Below, one piece after another: positions 9,546-20,130 of a stretch of 32,287 nucleotides of DNA. The stretch comes from an uncultured Dehalococcoidia bacterium. Lineage in GTDB: Bacteria; Chloroflexota; Dehalococcoidia; Lucifugimonadales; Australimonadaceae. Where the stretch lies: assembly GCA_937901475.1 (NCBI GenBank), contig CALGTL010000144.1, positions 1 through 32,287 on the forward strand, written 5' to 3'. A program made the translations under genes and the position numbers. How positions within the stretch are numbered: position 1 is the first letter of the stretch; every line of letters begins with the position of its first letter. The notes beneath the pieces were generated by a model. That model worked only from the letters and a program-made list of their open reading frames with translations, was not told the DNA's origin and did no database searches.

Positions 9546-10826
9546 ATGGAGAACGGTATCCATTATAAAATTGCTCAACTCGCTCCTTTCTACTACGGCT
9601 GGGTTATTGTTGCTATTTGTGCGATAGCCGGAGCTTTCAACGTTGGGCTTATGATTTGGGGACTCGGAGTTTTTCTTTCTCCCATGCAAGAAGAACTAGG
9701 GTGGAACCGCTCAACCTTCTTTTTGCCACTCGCGGTCGGTGGTATTGCCGCTTCAATCCTAGGTCCAATAATTGGCCGCTACTCAGACCAAGAACATGGC
9801 CCTAGGCTTTTGTTCTTGGCAGGAGTACTGCTCCTTGGCTCAAGCGCAATGTACATGCGAAACATTGAAAGCGTTCCCGTATACCTCCTAATTTTCGGAT
9901 TAGTTGGCGGGGTGGGGCGATATTGCATTCAACTTATCACGTACATTATTCCCAAATGGTTTGTGCGCAGACGAGGGCTCGCGCAGGGCATCAGCCTCGC
10001 AGGAATAGTAGGTGCCGGCCCGTTGATATTCCCCGTCTTACTGCAATTCCTTTTCACTGAAATAGGGTGGCGGGATACCTGGTTTGCAATGGGCGTAGCA
10101 CTAATTGTAATAGGACTTCCGGCTACCTTTTTAATCATTAGGCAACCAGAAGATGTAGGGCTGAAGCCCGATGGAGATTCGCTAGAAAGCCTTCAGCTGG
10201 CGAATACAACTTCGCCGATTGCGACACCTACCATTGAAGTGAGCATAACTGGTGATCAAGCAATCCGAACCAGGCAATTTTGGATACTGGCTGTGAGCAC
10301 TAGCTTGGGAATGTTGGCAATCCAAGGCATTATCCCGAATTTTATCCCGTTCTTTATTTCTCAAGGAATTTCCCCTGCCATTGCAGCAGGCACTGTAAGT
10401 GCATACGCTCTTAGTGCGATGACAGCGGGATTGTTCTGGGGCCTTGCGGCCGATAGGTACGGGCACCACCGGGCATACATCATTGCATGCTCTCTCCTGG
10501 GGTCTTTGCTTCTTGCCATGCTTCTTATTCGAAGCCCAATACACGCCTTTAGCTTTATGGTTTCCCTAGGCCTCCCTCTTTCTGGATTTTGGGTACTCCA
10601 ATTCTTGTTGGTAGCAAACACTTTTGGCCGACGCCATATTGGTGCAATCCGTGGCGCTATGCAGCCATTCAACAACGCAGCCATGTATGGAGGACCGCTT
10701 CTTTTTGGTGTGATTTTTGACTTGCGCTCAGATTACGCCTGGCTCTTTTCAATTGCAGGGCTGCTATTTTTGACTAGCGCTGTAATCGCAAGCTTCCTCC
10801 GGCCCCTACCCACCGCCAGGCCATAA
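9546..10826 (+). CDS. MFS transporter (monocarboxylate/OFA-like)
   Basis: 426 aa, about 12 hydrophobic segments; YYGWVIVAICAIAGAFNVGLMIWGLGVFLSPMQEELGWNRSTFFL resembles MFS monocarboxylate/OFA-type N-termini; DRYGHHRAYI loop motif. Confidence 0.88.
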   Translation: MENGIHYKIAQLAPFYYGWVIVAICAIAGAFNVGLMIWGLGVFLSPMQEELGWNRSTFFLPLAVGGIAASILGPIIGRYSDQEHGPRLLFLAGVLLLGSSAMYMRNIESVPVYLLIFGLVGGVGRYCIQLITYIIPKWFVRRRGLAQGISLAGIVGAGPLIFPVLLQFLFTEIGWRDTWFAMGVALIVIGLPATFLIIRQPEDVGLKPDGDSLESLQLANTTSPIATPTIEVSITGDQAIRTRQFWILAVSTSLGMLAIQGIIPNFIPFFISQGISPAIAAGTVSAYALSAMTAGLFWGLAADRYGHHRAYIIACSLLGSLLLAMLLIRSPIHAFSFMVSLGLPLSGFWVLQFLLVANTFGRRHIGAIRGAMQPFNNAAMYGGPLLFGVIFDLRSDYAWLFSIAGLLFLTSAVIASFLRPLPTARP

Positions 10827-10875
10827 ATTTCTCTGCGCGCCTTAACGTGTACTCGACCATGCGAGAATTGCTACG

Positions 10876-12087
10876 ATGACACGCCCCTCCCTTGGAATGC
10901 CCCCCCATAAGATTCGAGACTCTTGGCGACGGCCTGAAGTCTTGCTTCCACCTAATACATTCATGTTCGGATTTTTCGTCGGGATGATGCTCGCGCTTGT
11001 GCCGTTGTACATGTACGCCAATGGGTACGACGTCAGCGCGATTGGTGCCGTCGTCGCTGCCCAGGCAGTGTTCCAGATTGGCCTTCGCATCGTCGCTGGG
11101 GTCGTGTCAGACCGCTACGGTGAGCCAAGGGTTATCACCGCCGGGTTTGTCGCGATGATTATTAGCGCCTTGCTCTTCATGGCCTCCACTAATATTTGGA
11201 TTATGTTCTTAGCCCAATTATTCACAGGAGCATCCCGGGCTGCACACATGCCAACTTCTAAGTCTTATGCGAGCCGTATTGACGAAAGGAATGCCGCCAG
11301 CAACATCGGAAGATCTCTAGGTGCCACGACCCTTGGTAACATCGCAGGCCCCGCGGCCGGTGGCTTATTGTCAGCATCGATAGGTTTCTCCAGCGCGTTC
11401 GCTGTAGCTGCTGCTATCGCTACGATTGGTCTTCTGATTTCGTTCTTGCTGCCTGAGCTAGCTCGCAAGCAAGCACAGACTATGCGCGAAGCATTAGCTC
11501 GAGTCCCTGCAATGATTCGCGCGCGCGCCAGTGTATTACCTGGACTGATTGCGCTGTTCGTCGCTTCCTCAATGTCTGTTATGACATCGGTCTTCGTGGT
11601 CTTGATTAGGGACAGTGATTCGGGAGAAACAACGGTCGGGCTTACCCTAGGCGCAGTCGCGCTTGGTGCTTCTGCCACTAGCTTTGGATTCGCGATTATC
11701 CATGAGAAATTTGGTACGCGTGGAGTTTTCGCGCTGCTTTTCGGATCAATAGGAGTGGGTATGATTGTCATCGCTGTGACCGACATGGTGCTTCTCCGGT
11801 TCATATTCGCCGGAATAGTAGGCGGAGGAGTAGGGCTAGGCGCCGTCATGTACGGTCTGCTCGCGGCCATCAATAGCCAGCCTGAGGAGCGTGGAGTAGC
11901 CATGTCAGTGGCAGGTCTTTACTGGGCTGTTGGCATGCTCGTTGGTCCTCTGGCTTATGGCGGTCTGGCCGAAGCCATCGGTACGTCTCAATCTGTGGTT
12001 ATTGCTGGCATGTTTGCGCTTGCCCTTTCGCTTCTCACTCCCCTAGTCTTCGCCACTTTATCGAATAAGCCGGCGGCAGCGCCGTAA
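10876..12087 (+). CDS. MFS transporter
   Basis: 403 aa, about 12 hydrophobic segments; GVVSDRYGEPRVITAGFVAMIISALLF (MFS loop motif). Confidence 0.85.
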   Translation: MTRPSLGMPPHKIRDSWRRPEVLLPPNTFMFGFFVGMMLALVPLYMYANGYDVSAIGAVVAAQAVFQIGLRIVAGVVSDRYGEPRVITAGFVAMIISALLFMASTNIWIMFLAQLFTGASRAAHMPTSKSYASRIDERNAASNIGRSLGATTLGNIAGPAAGGLLSASIGFSSAFAVAAAIATIGLLISFLLPELARKQAQTMREALARVPAMIRARASVLPGLIALFVASSMSVMTSVFVVLIRDSDSGETTVGLTLGAVALGASATSFGFAIIHEKFGTRGVFALLFGSIGVGMIVIAVTDMVLLRFIFAGIVGGGVGLGAVMYGLLAAINSQPEERGVAMSVAGLYWAVGMLVGPLAYGGLAEAIGTSQSVVIAGMFALALSLLTPLVFATLSNKPAAAP

Positions 12088-12421
12088 GCCGTACGAAGCT
12101 AACGAGGGGTTGAGCTTCACTGAGTGATCATGGTTACGTCCCCATGCGGGTAAGTTTTCGCTGTTAGGGTTGATAGTGGATTGATCTAAAGTGGTTTGTA
12201 GTACCGGCCATGAGTATGCCCAGAAGAATTACAGAGAATCATTCACTGGAATGGATAATGAGATTTACAAAAAAATGTGCGACCATCTGCCCAAATGATG
12301 ACAAGGCTTCAACCCCGAATTGCGCTCAGCTTGGATGGCCAATAACCCTGACCAAAGGAAACTGGCTGCTGGCCTTGCGTGTAGTGCATAGGAGGAATAT
12401 TCCTTCCTTGGAGATGAAAGA

Positions 12422-12943
12422 ATGATTGAGACTTGGTATGACGTGTTCCAGACGAGCTGGGGATGGATGAGCGCGGTAGGGTCAGCCAAAGGACTTCGGT
12501 ACTGCTCGCTTCCGGAGGAAACTCCGGTTGATGCGGTGGAGTTCCTGGCTAAGACGGTCAAAGGAGGCTTGCCTGAGCAGCGCGAGGGCGCGTTCGAGGC
12601 CTTTCGAAAGCAGGTCGAAGAATACTTTTCGGGTAAGCGCACGGACTGGGACATTACGCTTGATCTCGATGACTCTACTCCGTTTTTCCGACGAGCATGG
12701 GACGCTTGCCAGTTGATACCGCGTGGCGAAACACGGACGTATCGCTGGTTGGCCGAGCAAGCAGGGAATATTGCCGCGTCAAGAGGAGCCGGGCAGGCAA
12801 TGGCACGCAATCGCATCCCGATTGTTATCCCATGCCATCGCGTAATCGGCAGCGATGGTGGATTGCATGGGTTCGCTGGGCCAGGCCTGCCACTGAAGGC
12901 ACGCCTTTTGCAGCACGAGTCCGCTCTTACGCTTACGGACTAA
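12422..12943 (+). CDS. ogt: methylated-DNA--protein-cysteine methyltransferase family (MGMT)
   Basis: 173 aa; IPRGETRTYRWLAEQAGNIAASRGAGQAMARNRIPIVIPCHRVIGSDGGLHGFAGPGLPLKARLLQHE contains the PCHRV active-site motif; GGAGATGAAAGA SD. Confidence 0.93.
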   Translation: MIETWYDVFQTSWGWMSAVGSAKGLRYCSLPEETPVDAVEFLAKTVKGGLPEQREGAFEAFRKQVEEYFSGKRTDWDITLDLDDSTPFFRRAWDACQLIPRGETRTYRWLAEQAGNIAASRGAGQAMARNRIPIVIPCHRVIGSDGGLHGFAGPGLPLKARLLQHESALTLTD

Positions 12944-15900
12944 CCGATGGCGACCGGAGAAGGGTCGGCTATCGTGATGGCGTCTGGTCGGGGCAGCAAA
13001 TCGTGGATGCGCGTTTCAAGTGCCGGGCAGAATCCTGTCGTGATAATCGGCATCTCGAGGCGCCAATTGCGTCCTTCGCTGGTGATTAGCAGGTCGACTG
13101 CGTCGTTGCCAGGGAAGGACAACAAGGTTTGCAACACCTCGCGGAGTAACCTCTGATCCTCATCTGGGCTATCCGTTTCAGTCATGTTGATGAGCAGCTT
13201 TCTCCGCGTTGGTTGCAATGGCATGCTTGAAGTGACTGGAGGGGAGGGTGGCAACGGAGCGGAATATGGCTGCTCCATTTTGATTGGGCTTGGGCCATTG
13301 GGTGCGGGCGAAGGCTTCAGGCTCCCACCATTGCTTTCTGGTGCATCTCCCGAAAATGATGACACTGAGGTTGACTGAGATATGGCCAGAACTTCGGAGT
13401 TCAAGGGTTTGTTTTGGGTCGTGTTCGCTGTGACGGCAGTAGAGGCAACCCACTGCTCCATCTTGGGTTCATGAACTGGAAGCGAGGCTAGTGGTTCGTC
13501 GACCCCCTCAGGTAGCTCATAGGCAATGGCTTCGTCGCAGTGGACTGAAATTTCGTCGTTTCTGTACCGCACTGGGCCTTTCATCTGGACGAGACTACTA
13601 TCGATCCACAAGGATGACGTTTGCTCGTAAGTCCTACTCCAAACGGCGACATCTACGGCTGAGCCATCGAATATCTCCAGAGTCACGAAGGCGATGCGGC
13701 GTTGATTCTTGTCAGTCTGCAGTCGCACCCCGGTTACCATGCCCACGAGGATGACCTTTTCATTCTCGGGAATCTCATTCAATTGCTCGCGAGAGAGAAT
13801 GGCTCCTTCAGGCGCATGACGTGGGTCTAGAACCCGAGTGGTAAGGGAAACTCCCAGCAGATCACGTTCCCATAAGGCAACCTCGCGCGCTCCTAGCTCT
13901 GGTGCGTTGACCAATTCGATATCGGCCAGAGGGGTTGGGACTGAGTCCCCGAAAAGATCGAACATCGTCGACTGGCCTGAGTTTTTGAGATCGGCTTCGC
14001 GTTGGAGCAGGTGAGTAATTGAGTCCACACTAGCTAGTATGCTTGCTCGATTGCCGAAGATATCGAGGGCTCCGACTTTGGCTAACGCTTCTATGACGCG
14101 GCGGTTTGCTACGTTGGAACCGGCTCGCCGTGCAAAATCTTCGAGAGTCACGAAGGGGCCGATTGTCACCCGTTCATCAACTAATTCTTCGACGGCCTGT
14201 TCACCAACCCCTTTGATAGTGGCTAACCCAAATCGGATACCACGCTTGTCTTCTGATGTGGTGTCGATGGCGAAACGGACTTCGCTACGGTTCACGTCAG
14301 GGGCTAACACGGGGATGTCGAGTCGTGCACACTCCGCCATGGTGGCCGCCATCTTCTCGGCGTTGCCTTCATAAGCGTTTAGTACGCAGGTCATATACTC
14401 AACGGGGTAGTTCGCCTTGAAGTATGCCGTCCAGTAGGCGACTACGGCATAGCAAACGCTGTGGGCCTTGTTGAAGGCATATCCGGCGAAGGGTTCGATG
14501 AGGTCAAACACCTGGCCTGCCGTGACGTTGTCATAGCCTAGCCCCTGTGCTCCAGCAAGGAAATTGGCTCGCTCCTGAGCCATCAACGATGCATCTTTCT
14601 TCCCCATGGCTTTACGAACGATGTCTGCACTACCGAGTGTGTAGCCCGCGAACTTGCGCAGGATGTGTAACACTTGGTCTTGGTAGACGATGACCCCATA
14701 GGTTTCTTCGAGAATTTCTTCCAGAGCCGGATGCGGGTATTCGATGGGTACTCGGCCGAACTTGGAGTCGATGAACCTGCCGATGTGCTCCATTGGTCCA
14801 GGTCTGTAGAGGGCTACCATGGCAGCAAGTTCCGCGAGGCTTCCCGGCTTCAATTCCTTGATGTGCCGTCGCATGCCAGCACTTTCAAGTTGGAAAACAG
14901 ATGCTGTTTCAGCTGAGGCTAGGAGATCATACGTTGCTTGGTCATCAAATTTGATGTCAGGAAGGCCGAATTCAATACCTTGGTGCTTCTTGATTAGCTT
15001 TAGGGCTTTAGACAGTATCGAGTAGTTAATCAGGCCAAGGAAGTCCATCTTGAGGAGGCCGAGTTTGGCGACAGGGCCCATAGGGTACTGGGTCATGGCC
15101 ACGCCAGATTCATCGCCTTTGGTTGGCCTTTGCAGCGGCACATGATCTGTCAGTGGTTCCTGGGAGATGACGACAGCGGCTGCGTGAGTGCTAGAGTGCC
15201 GAACCACACCTTCGAGGCCGCGAGCGGTGTCGAACAGCCGGCGTAGATTGGCATCAGAGTTGACTGCAGCTTGAAGCTCAGGAGTCTCATCCCAGGCTTC
15301 TTGAAGAGTGATTCCTAGTTTGGTGGGAATCAACCTTGCGAGTCGATCGGCATCAGCAAGGGGAATCGCGAGGGCGCGACCCGAGTCTCGGATTGACGCT
15401 TTCGCACCCATCGTTCCAAATGAGATGATCTGAGCGACGTGGGCAGGGCCGTATTTCCTGGTGACGTACTTGATGGCCTCTTCACGCCGGTCATCTTGGA
15501 AATCCATGTCGATGTCAGGCATCTCTTTGCGCTCTATGTTCAGGAAGCGCTCAAACACTAGCCGGTATTCCAGAGGGTCAATTTCGGTGATGCCCAAGCA
15601 GTAAAGCGCAAGGGAAGATGCCGCACTGCCTCTTACGCCGAAGACAATGTCATTTTTGCGGGCGAAGTCGGCGATGTCCCAAACCACAAGGAAATAATTT
15701 GGGTACTGAGTGGTCTTAATGACATCAAGCTCGTAATCAAGCCTAGCTTTTGCGTCATCAGTGCCGCCATCAGGGTAGCGCTCTGTGAAGCCCTGCCAGC
15801 AAATCTTACGGAGGTAGTCGTCCGCGTCTTCCCCTTTGGGCACATCGTACTGAGGTAAATGGAGAGTCGAGAAATCGAGAGTGGTCTCACACATCGCAGC

Positions 15901-16695
15901 GATCTTCTCGGTGTTGGCGAGCGCTTCGGGTAGATCGGCGAACATGACCGCCATCTCATCGGGGCCTTTGAGGTAATAGGACTCATCCGACATCTTCATG
16001 CGGGACTCATCATTTACGGTGGTGTTGGTCTGCACGCACACCATTACGTCTTGGAATCGAGCGTCTTCTTGGTTGACGTAGTGGAGATCATTCGTGGCGA
16101 CCAAAGGGATATCCATGTGCTCGGCAATCTTGACCAGTCCAGCGTTGAGCCCATCAAGGAAGGGAAGGTTGGTGTGCCTTTGAATTTCAAGGTAGAAATT
16201 TGGTACTGAGGCCTGGTACCACCGAACCAAATCCTCTGCCTCCTTGATATTGCCGTCCATGATGAGTTGAGACATCTCGGCGCTTGGGCACCCTGATAGA
16301 ACGACGAGACCATCCGCATGCTCAGCAAGCAGGTCCTTGGAGATGCGAGGTTTGTAGTAAAAACCTTCGAGGTTGGACTTGGTTACCAACTGCATCAAAT
16401 TGCGATAGCCCGTGTTGTTCTGGGCTAGAACCGTCAGATGGAACGGAGTTTTGTCCATGGACGAGCGCTCGGTGTGCTTGCCTGGAGCTACATATAGCTC
16501 GCAGCCAAGGATGGGCTTGATCCCAACAGCTTTGCAGGCGGTATAGAAATCGACTACGCCGTACATACCACCATGATCGGTTATGCCCAGGGAGTCCATG
16601 CCCAAATCTTCGGCTCGTTTCACGAGCTTGTTAATGTTGCTCAAACCATCGAGCATGCTGAATTCGGTATGGACGTGAAGATGGGTAAAAGACAA
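12940..16695 (-). CDS. dnaE: DNA polymerase III subunit alpha
   Basis: 1251 aa; PHP domain FTHLHVHTEFSMLDGLSNI, catalytic MPDIDMDFQDDRREEAI, YRPGPMEHI, EYPHPALEEILEETYGVIVYQDQVL, C-terminal OB-fold-like segment. Convergent 4-nt overlap with the MGMT gene. Confidence 0.98.
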   Translation of the reverse strand: MSFTHLHVHTEFSMLDGLSNINKLVKRAEDLGMDSLGITDHGGMYGVVDFYTACKAVGIKPILGCELYVAPGKHTERSSMDKTPFHLTVLAQNNTGYRNLMQLVTKSNLEGFYYKPRISKDLLAEHADGLVVLSGCPSAEMSQLIMDGNIKEAEDLVRWYQASVPNFYLEIQRHTNLPFLDGLNAGLVKIAEHMDIPLVATNDLHYVNQEDARFQDVMVCVQTNTTVNDESRMKMSDESYYLKGPDEMAVMFADLPEALANTEKIAAMCETTLDFSTLHLPQYDVPKGEDADDYLRKICWQGFTERYPDGGTDDAKARLDYELDVIKTTQYPNYFLVVWDIADFARKNDIVFGVRGSAASSLALYCLGITEIDPLEYRLVFERFLNIERKEMPDIDMDFQDDRREEAIKYVTRKYGPAHVAQIISFGTMGAKASIRDSGRALAIPLADADRLARLIPTKLGITLQEAWDETPELQAAVNSDANLRRLFDTARGLEGVVRHSSTHAAAVVISQEPLTDHVPLQRPTKGDESGVAMTQYPMGPVAKLGLLKMDFLGLINYSILSKALKLIKKHQGIEFGLPDIKFDDQATYDLLASAETASVFQLESAGMRRHIKELKPGSLAELAAMVALYRPGPMEHIGRFIDSKFGRVPIEYPHPALEEILEETYGVIVYQDQVLHILRKFAGYTLGSADIVRKAMGKKDASLMAQERANFLAGAQGLGYDNVTAGQVFDLIEPFAGYAFNKAHSVCYAVVAYWTAYFKANYPVEYMTCVLNAYEGNAEKMAATMAECARLDIPVLAPDVNRSEVRFAIDTTSEDKRGIRFGLATIKGVGEQAVEELVDERVTIGPFVTLEDFARRAGSNVANRRVIEALAKVGALDIFGNRASILASVDSITHLLQREADLKNSGQSTMFDLFGDSVPTPLADIELVNAPELGAREVALWERDLLGVSLTTRVLDPRHAPEGAILSREQLNEIPENEKVILVGMVTGVRLQTDKNQRRIAFVTLEIFDGSAVDVAVWSRTYEQTSSLWIDSSLVQMKGPVRYRNDEISVHCDEAIAYELPEGVDEPLASLPVHEPKMEQWVASTAVTANTTQNKPLNSEVLAISQSTSVSSFSGDAPESNGGSLKPSPAPNGPSPIKMEQPYSAPLPPSPPVTSSMPLQPTRRKLLINMTETDSPDEDQRLLREVLQTLLSFPGNDAVDLLITSEGRNWRLEMPIITTGFCPALETRIHDLLPRPDAITIADPSPVAIG

Positions 16696-17103
16696 TGTAA
16701 CGCCGCCCCCGCAAAGGTCGGGCCATTATACCGAGGACCCGGATTAGCACAAAGCAAAAATCAACTATATTTGCTCTTTTAACTCGACTTGGCTACAGCA
16801 TCCTGTGGTACAGAGGCAAGCAGTGTTAGATGATGACTCTATGACCAGCGCACGATCACTACGAACCTGCTTTCGACACCGATGCCGTCATTAAATGTAC
16901 CGGTGCAAAAAGCTGGCACCAACACTGGCTCTGCCAAGGGGATTTGAACTCAGAAGACCCACGTGCTCAACGACGGTGCGGGGAGGGGGAGGGTGACTCC
17001 TGCCTATTCGGTTCTTAGTTAAACGATCTTCTTCATTGCAGGAATTCTTGCACGTAATGCAGAGACATCCATGGCAAGAGCCGTAGTAGTTTAAACGTGG
17101 ATA

Positions 17104-18561
17104 ATGACGATATTCTACGGTTCTGCTACGCTCGAGAGGCCTATGAATGACCCTGTTGCACCCTCTCCAGTAAGTTTCGGCTACGAGCTCGCTCTGCACC
17201 GAGTTGTGGGTCTTGCCGACTACGAACGAGTTGCTGGAATCGGGTCACCTCTCGTTAAGGAAGACCTGAATAGGATGCGCAATCTCGCTCATCGTATTGG
17301 GAACCCTCAGTGCGATGTTCCGGTTGTCCATGTTGCGGGTACCAAGGGAAAAGGCAGCACTGCGGCGATGATTTCCAGCGTCCTTGTGGCTGCGGGCCAT
17401 CGCGTGGGGTTGTTCACGTCGCCGCACCTACATACATTTCGAGAGCGAATTCGAGTCGATGGCGTGCCATTGTCCGAAGATCAATTCGTCAACTCTGTTA
17501 ACAGAATATGGCCTCATGTAGAGGCCATGGCGGTCGAATGCACGGATGGCGCGCCTACGACATTCGAGTTGCTGACGGCGATGGCTTTCGACCTGCCGCG
17601 CAGCGAGGGAGTTGATGTGCTGGTCTTAGAAGTGGGGATGGGTGGAAGGCTCGATTCTACGAATGTTGCCGACGCAATTGTTGACGTCATTACGTCCATC
17701 AGTCTTGATCACACCGCGATACTAGGAGACACGATCGAACTAATCGCAACAGAGAAGGCAGGCATAATCAAGGCGGCTACTCGAACGGTGGCCGCACCGC
17801 AGGTATTTCCCTCGGCTCGTGAAGTAATTACGGAGCGCGTGCTAGAGAAGGGGGCAACACTGATCGAGGTTGGGCAGGATCTGACTTTCGAGGTGCTTGA
17901 CCATGATTTGACAGGGCAAACGGTTGGGATTGATACCCCGCTTCGTCATTACGGAGTTCGTTTTTCGTTGCTCGGTGCGCATCAGGCTGAGAATGCAGCC
18001 ACTGCTATAGCTGCGATTGAGGCGTTCGATCCCCGTATTGAACCTGAGGTTATTGCACGAGGCCTAGCGAATGTTCAATGGGAAGGCCGGTTCCAGGTAC
18101 TGGATGGAGGGCCACCTGCGCTGGTAATCGATGGAGCACATAATCCCCACTCTATGGGTGTGCTTTGCGATGCGATTCGCGAGTACCTGGCCCCAACCGA
18201 TATCGTAGTTGTATTTGGCTGTTCGGGCGACAAAGAGCTGACAGGGATGGTCGAGCAACTCGCAACGCTGGCAAGCTATGTCGTCGTTTGCACGTCGCGC
18301 CACCCCCGGGCAACCAAGGGTGAAGCAGTGGTTGCCGCGTTCGAGGCAGCAGGTGTATCGACGAGCTATGTGCCCAACGTGACTGATGCATTGGATGTTG
18401 CGCGTGAAATAGTGACACCATCTGGTGCGATTATCGTGACAGGTTCACTTTTCGTCGTAGGGGAAGTGCTTGAGGCATGGCAGGGTATCGAGCCGGAGCG
18501 TTACCCTGAGTTGGATCGCCCGTATGAGGGCCAAGTGAAGCCTGTTTCAGGCTTGGGGTAG
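17104..18561 (+). CDS. folC: bifunctional folylpolyglutamate synthase / dihydrofolate synthase
   Basis: VVHVAGTKGKGSTAAMISSVLVAAGHRVGLFTSPHLHTFRERIRVDG, VLEVGMGGRLDSTN, SLDHTAILGDTIELIATEKAGI, VIDGAHNPHSM. Start may instead be the internal ATG at 17143. Confidence 0.96.
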   Translation: MTIFYGSATLERPMNDPVAPSPVSFGYELALHRVVGLADYERVAGIGSPLVKEDLNRMRNLAHRIGNPQCDVPVVHVAGTKGKGSTAAMISSVLVAAGHRVGLFTSPHLHTFRERIRVDGVPLSEDQFVNSVNRIWPHVEAMAVECTDGAPTTFELLTAMAFDLPRSEGVDVLVLEVGMGGRLDSTNVADAIVDVITSISLDHTAILGDTIELIATEKAGIIKAATRTVAAPQVFPSAREVITERVLEKGATLIEVGQDLTFEVLDHDLTGQTVGIDTPLRHYGVRFSLLGAHQAENAATAIAAIEAFDPRIEPEVIARGLANVQWEGRFQVLDGGPPALVIDGAHNPHSMGVLCDAIREYLAPTDIVVVFGCSGDKELTGMVEQLATLASYVVVCTSRHPRATKGEAVVAAFEAAGVSTSYVPNVTDALDVAREIVTPSGAIIVTGSLFVVGEVLEAWQGIEPERYPELDRPYEGQVKPVSGLG

Positions 18562-18565
18562 TGCA

Positions 18566-19828
18566 ATGACCGAGTTGAAGAGGAACGGGAAACCTAGAGT
18601 CGTAATCACCGGCATGGGGGCCCTGACGCCCTTGGGTGAGAGCGCCTCAGAATTTTGGAATGGACTAGTGGCGGGTAGATCTGGCGTAGGCCCGATGCGT
18701 CTGGCCGACTCCACGGGATACCCATGCCAGATTTCAGGGGAGGTCAGTGACTTCGACCCTGAGCGCTACATGGAGAAGCGCGAAGCCCGGCGGATGGCTC
18801 GCTTTTCCCAATTGGCCGCCGCCGCGACGCAAGAGGCCTTTCGCGATGCAGGGATTACTGAGGGGTCGGTGAATGGCGAGCGTATGGGTGTTGCTCTCGG
18901 GAATGGGAACGGTGGATTCCCTACAATCGAGGAGAATATGCGGATACTGGTGGATCGCGGAGGCATGAGGATGTCTCCGTTTTTTTTCCCGATGATTTTG
19001 CCCAATATGGCCTCAGCTAATCTTAGTAGGATGTTTGGAGCTTTGGGCCCCAGCAGCACGATTACTACCGCGTGTGCAGCGTCGACTCAATCCATAGGGG
19101 AGGCGACGGAGATTATTAAGCGTGGTGCAGCGGACATCATGATCACAGGAGGTACGGAAGCGGGTATCTCACAGATGGGCCTTTCTGGATTCGCTGTCAT
19201 GCGAGCGCTCACCACTCAGAACGAAGAGCCCGGTCGAGCCAGTAAACCATTCGATGCGAACCGCGATGGCTTCGTGCCTTCAGAAGGCGCAGGTATATTA
19301 ATCATCGAATCTTTGGAGCATGCGCTGAGGCGCGGAGCCAATATCCTCGCTGAGATTCAGGGGTACGGCGCGTCTTCCGACGGACATCATCAATTCCAGC
19401 CCGACGACGATGGTGCAGGAGCGAGTCGCGCCATTCGCTGGGCTCTCGAAGATGCTGGCATTGGGCCGCAAGAGATTGATTACATCAACGCTCACGGTAC
19501 ATCGACTCCTATGAATGACGCGTCGGAGACCGCTGCAATCAAGCGGGTATTCGGTGATGCTGCGTACCAAGTGCCGATTAGCTCGACTAAATCGATGATT
19601 GGCCACGCGCTCGGCGGTGCAGGGGGGATGGAAGCGGTTGCCTGCGTGCAGACCATTCGCTCGGGTTTGATCCACCCGACAATTAACTATACGACCCCTG
19701 ATCCTGCCTGCGATCTAGATTACGTTCCTAATGTGGCTCGTGAGAAAGACATCCGATTGGTGCTGTCTAATAGCTTTGGCTTCGGTGGACAGAACGCCTG
19801 TCTAGTATTCTCGCGGTACGAGGACTAG
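18566..19828 (+). CDS. fabF: beta-ketoacyl-[acyl-carrier-protein] synthase II
   Basis: 420 aa; VVITGMGALTPLG, active site TTACAASTQSIGEA, YINAHGTSTPMND, STKSMIGHALGGAGGMEA, SNSFGFGGQNACL. Confidence 0.97.
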   Translation: MTELKRNGKPRVVITGMGALTPLGESASEFWNGLVAGRSGVGPMRLADSTGYPCQISGEVSDFDPERYMEKREARRMARFSQLAAAATQEAFRDAGITEGSVNGERMGVALGNGNGGFPTIEENMRILVDRGGMRMSPFFFPMILPNMASANLSRMFGALGPSSTITTACAASTQSIGEATEIIKRGAADIMITGGTEAGISQMGLSGFAVMRALTTQNEEPGRASKPFDANRDGFVPSEGAGILIIESLEHALRRGANILAEIQGYGASSDGHHQFQPDDDGAGASRAIRWALEDAGIGPQEIDYINAHGTSTPMNDASETAAIKRVFGDAAYQVPISSTKSMIGHALGGAGGMEAVACVQTIRSGLIHPTINYTTPDPACDLDYVPNVAREKDIRLVLSNSFGFGGQNACLVFSRYED

Positions 19829-19853
19829 CCCAAGCTTCTAGTGCCCTGTTATC

Positions 19854-20087
19854 ATGCTTAAGATGGCTACAGACGCAAAGCTGGTCGTGTATACACGCCC
19901 CGATTGCTCCTATTCAGACGCGCTTCTGCACGATTTGGAGAAAGACGGGGTCGAATATAAGCAAATTGACCTGAGCATGTTTCCTGAATTGATTCCGGAA
20001 ATGGAGCGCCTCACGGGTGGTGAGCGAGTTACTCCAGTTATGGTTGAAGGAGACTTGGTCATTGTCGGTTACCACGGCATAGGCTGA
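19854..20087 (+). CDS. glutaredoxin-family protein (CxxS)
   Basis: 77 aa; LVVYTRPDCSYSDALLHDLEKDGVEYKQIDLSMFPELIPEMERLTGGERVTPVMVEGDLVIVGYHGIG: thioredoxin-fold beta-alpha-beta start, TPVM cis-Pro region, CSYS in place of CPYC. Confidence 0.8.
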   Translation: MLKMATDAKLVVYTRPDCSYSDALLHDLEKDGVEYKQIDLSMFPELIPEMERLTGGERVTPVMVEGDLVIVGYHGIG

Positions 20088-20130
20088 GCGTTCTAGCACC
20101 TGGTGGGTCGTTGGCCCATCGAGACACCGC

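Noticed and set aside
11265-11903. 212-aa minus-strand ORF opposite the second MFS gene
   Set aside because: Composition (Ala/Ser/Pro/Ile-rich) is that of an antisense shadow of a membrane protein.
16920-16985. GGGGATTTGAACTC on plus (GAGTTCAAATCCCC on minus) resembles a tRNA T-arm
   Set aside because: The flanking 5-nt stem does not pair (CTGAG vs CCCCT), and no acceptor or anticodon arm could be built; at most a decayed tRNA. tRNAscan-SE/Infernal would decide.
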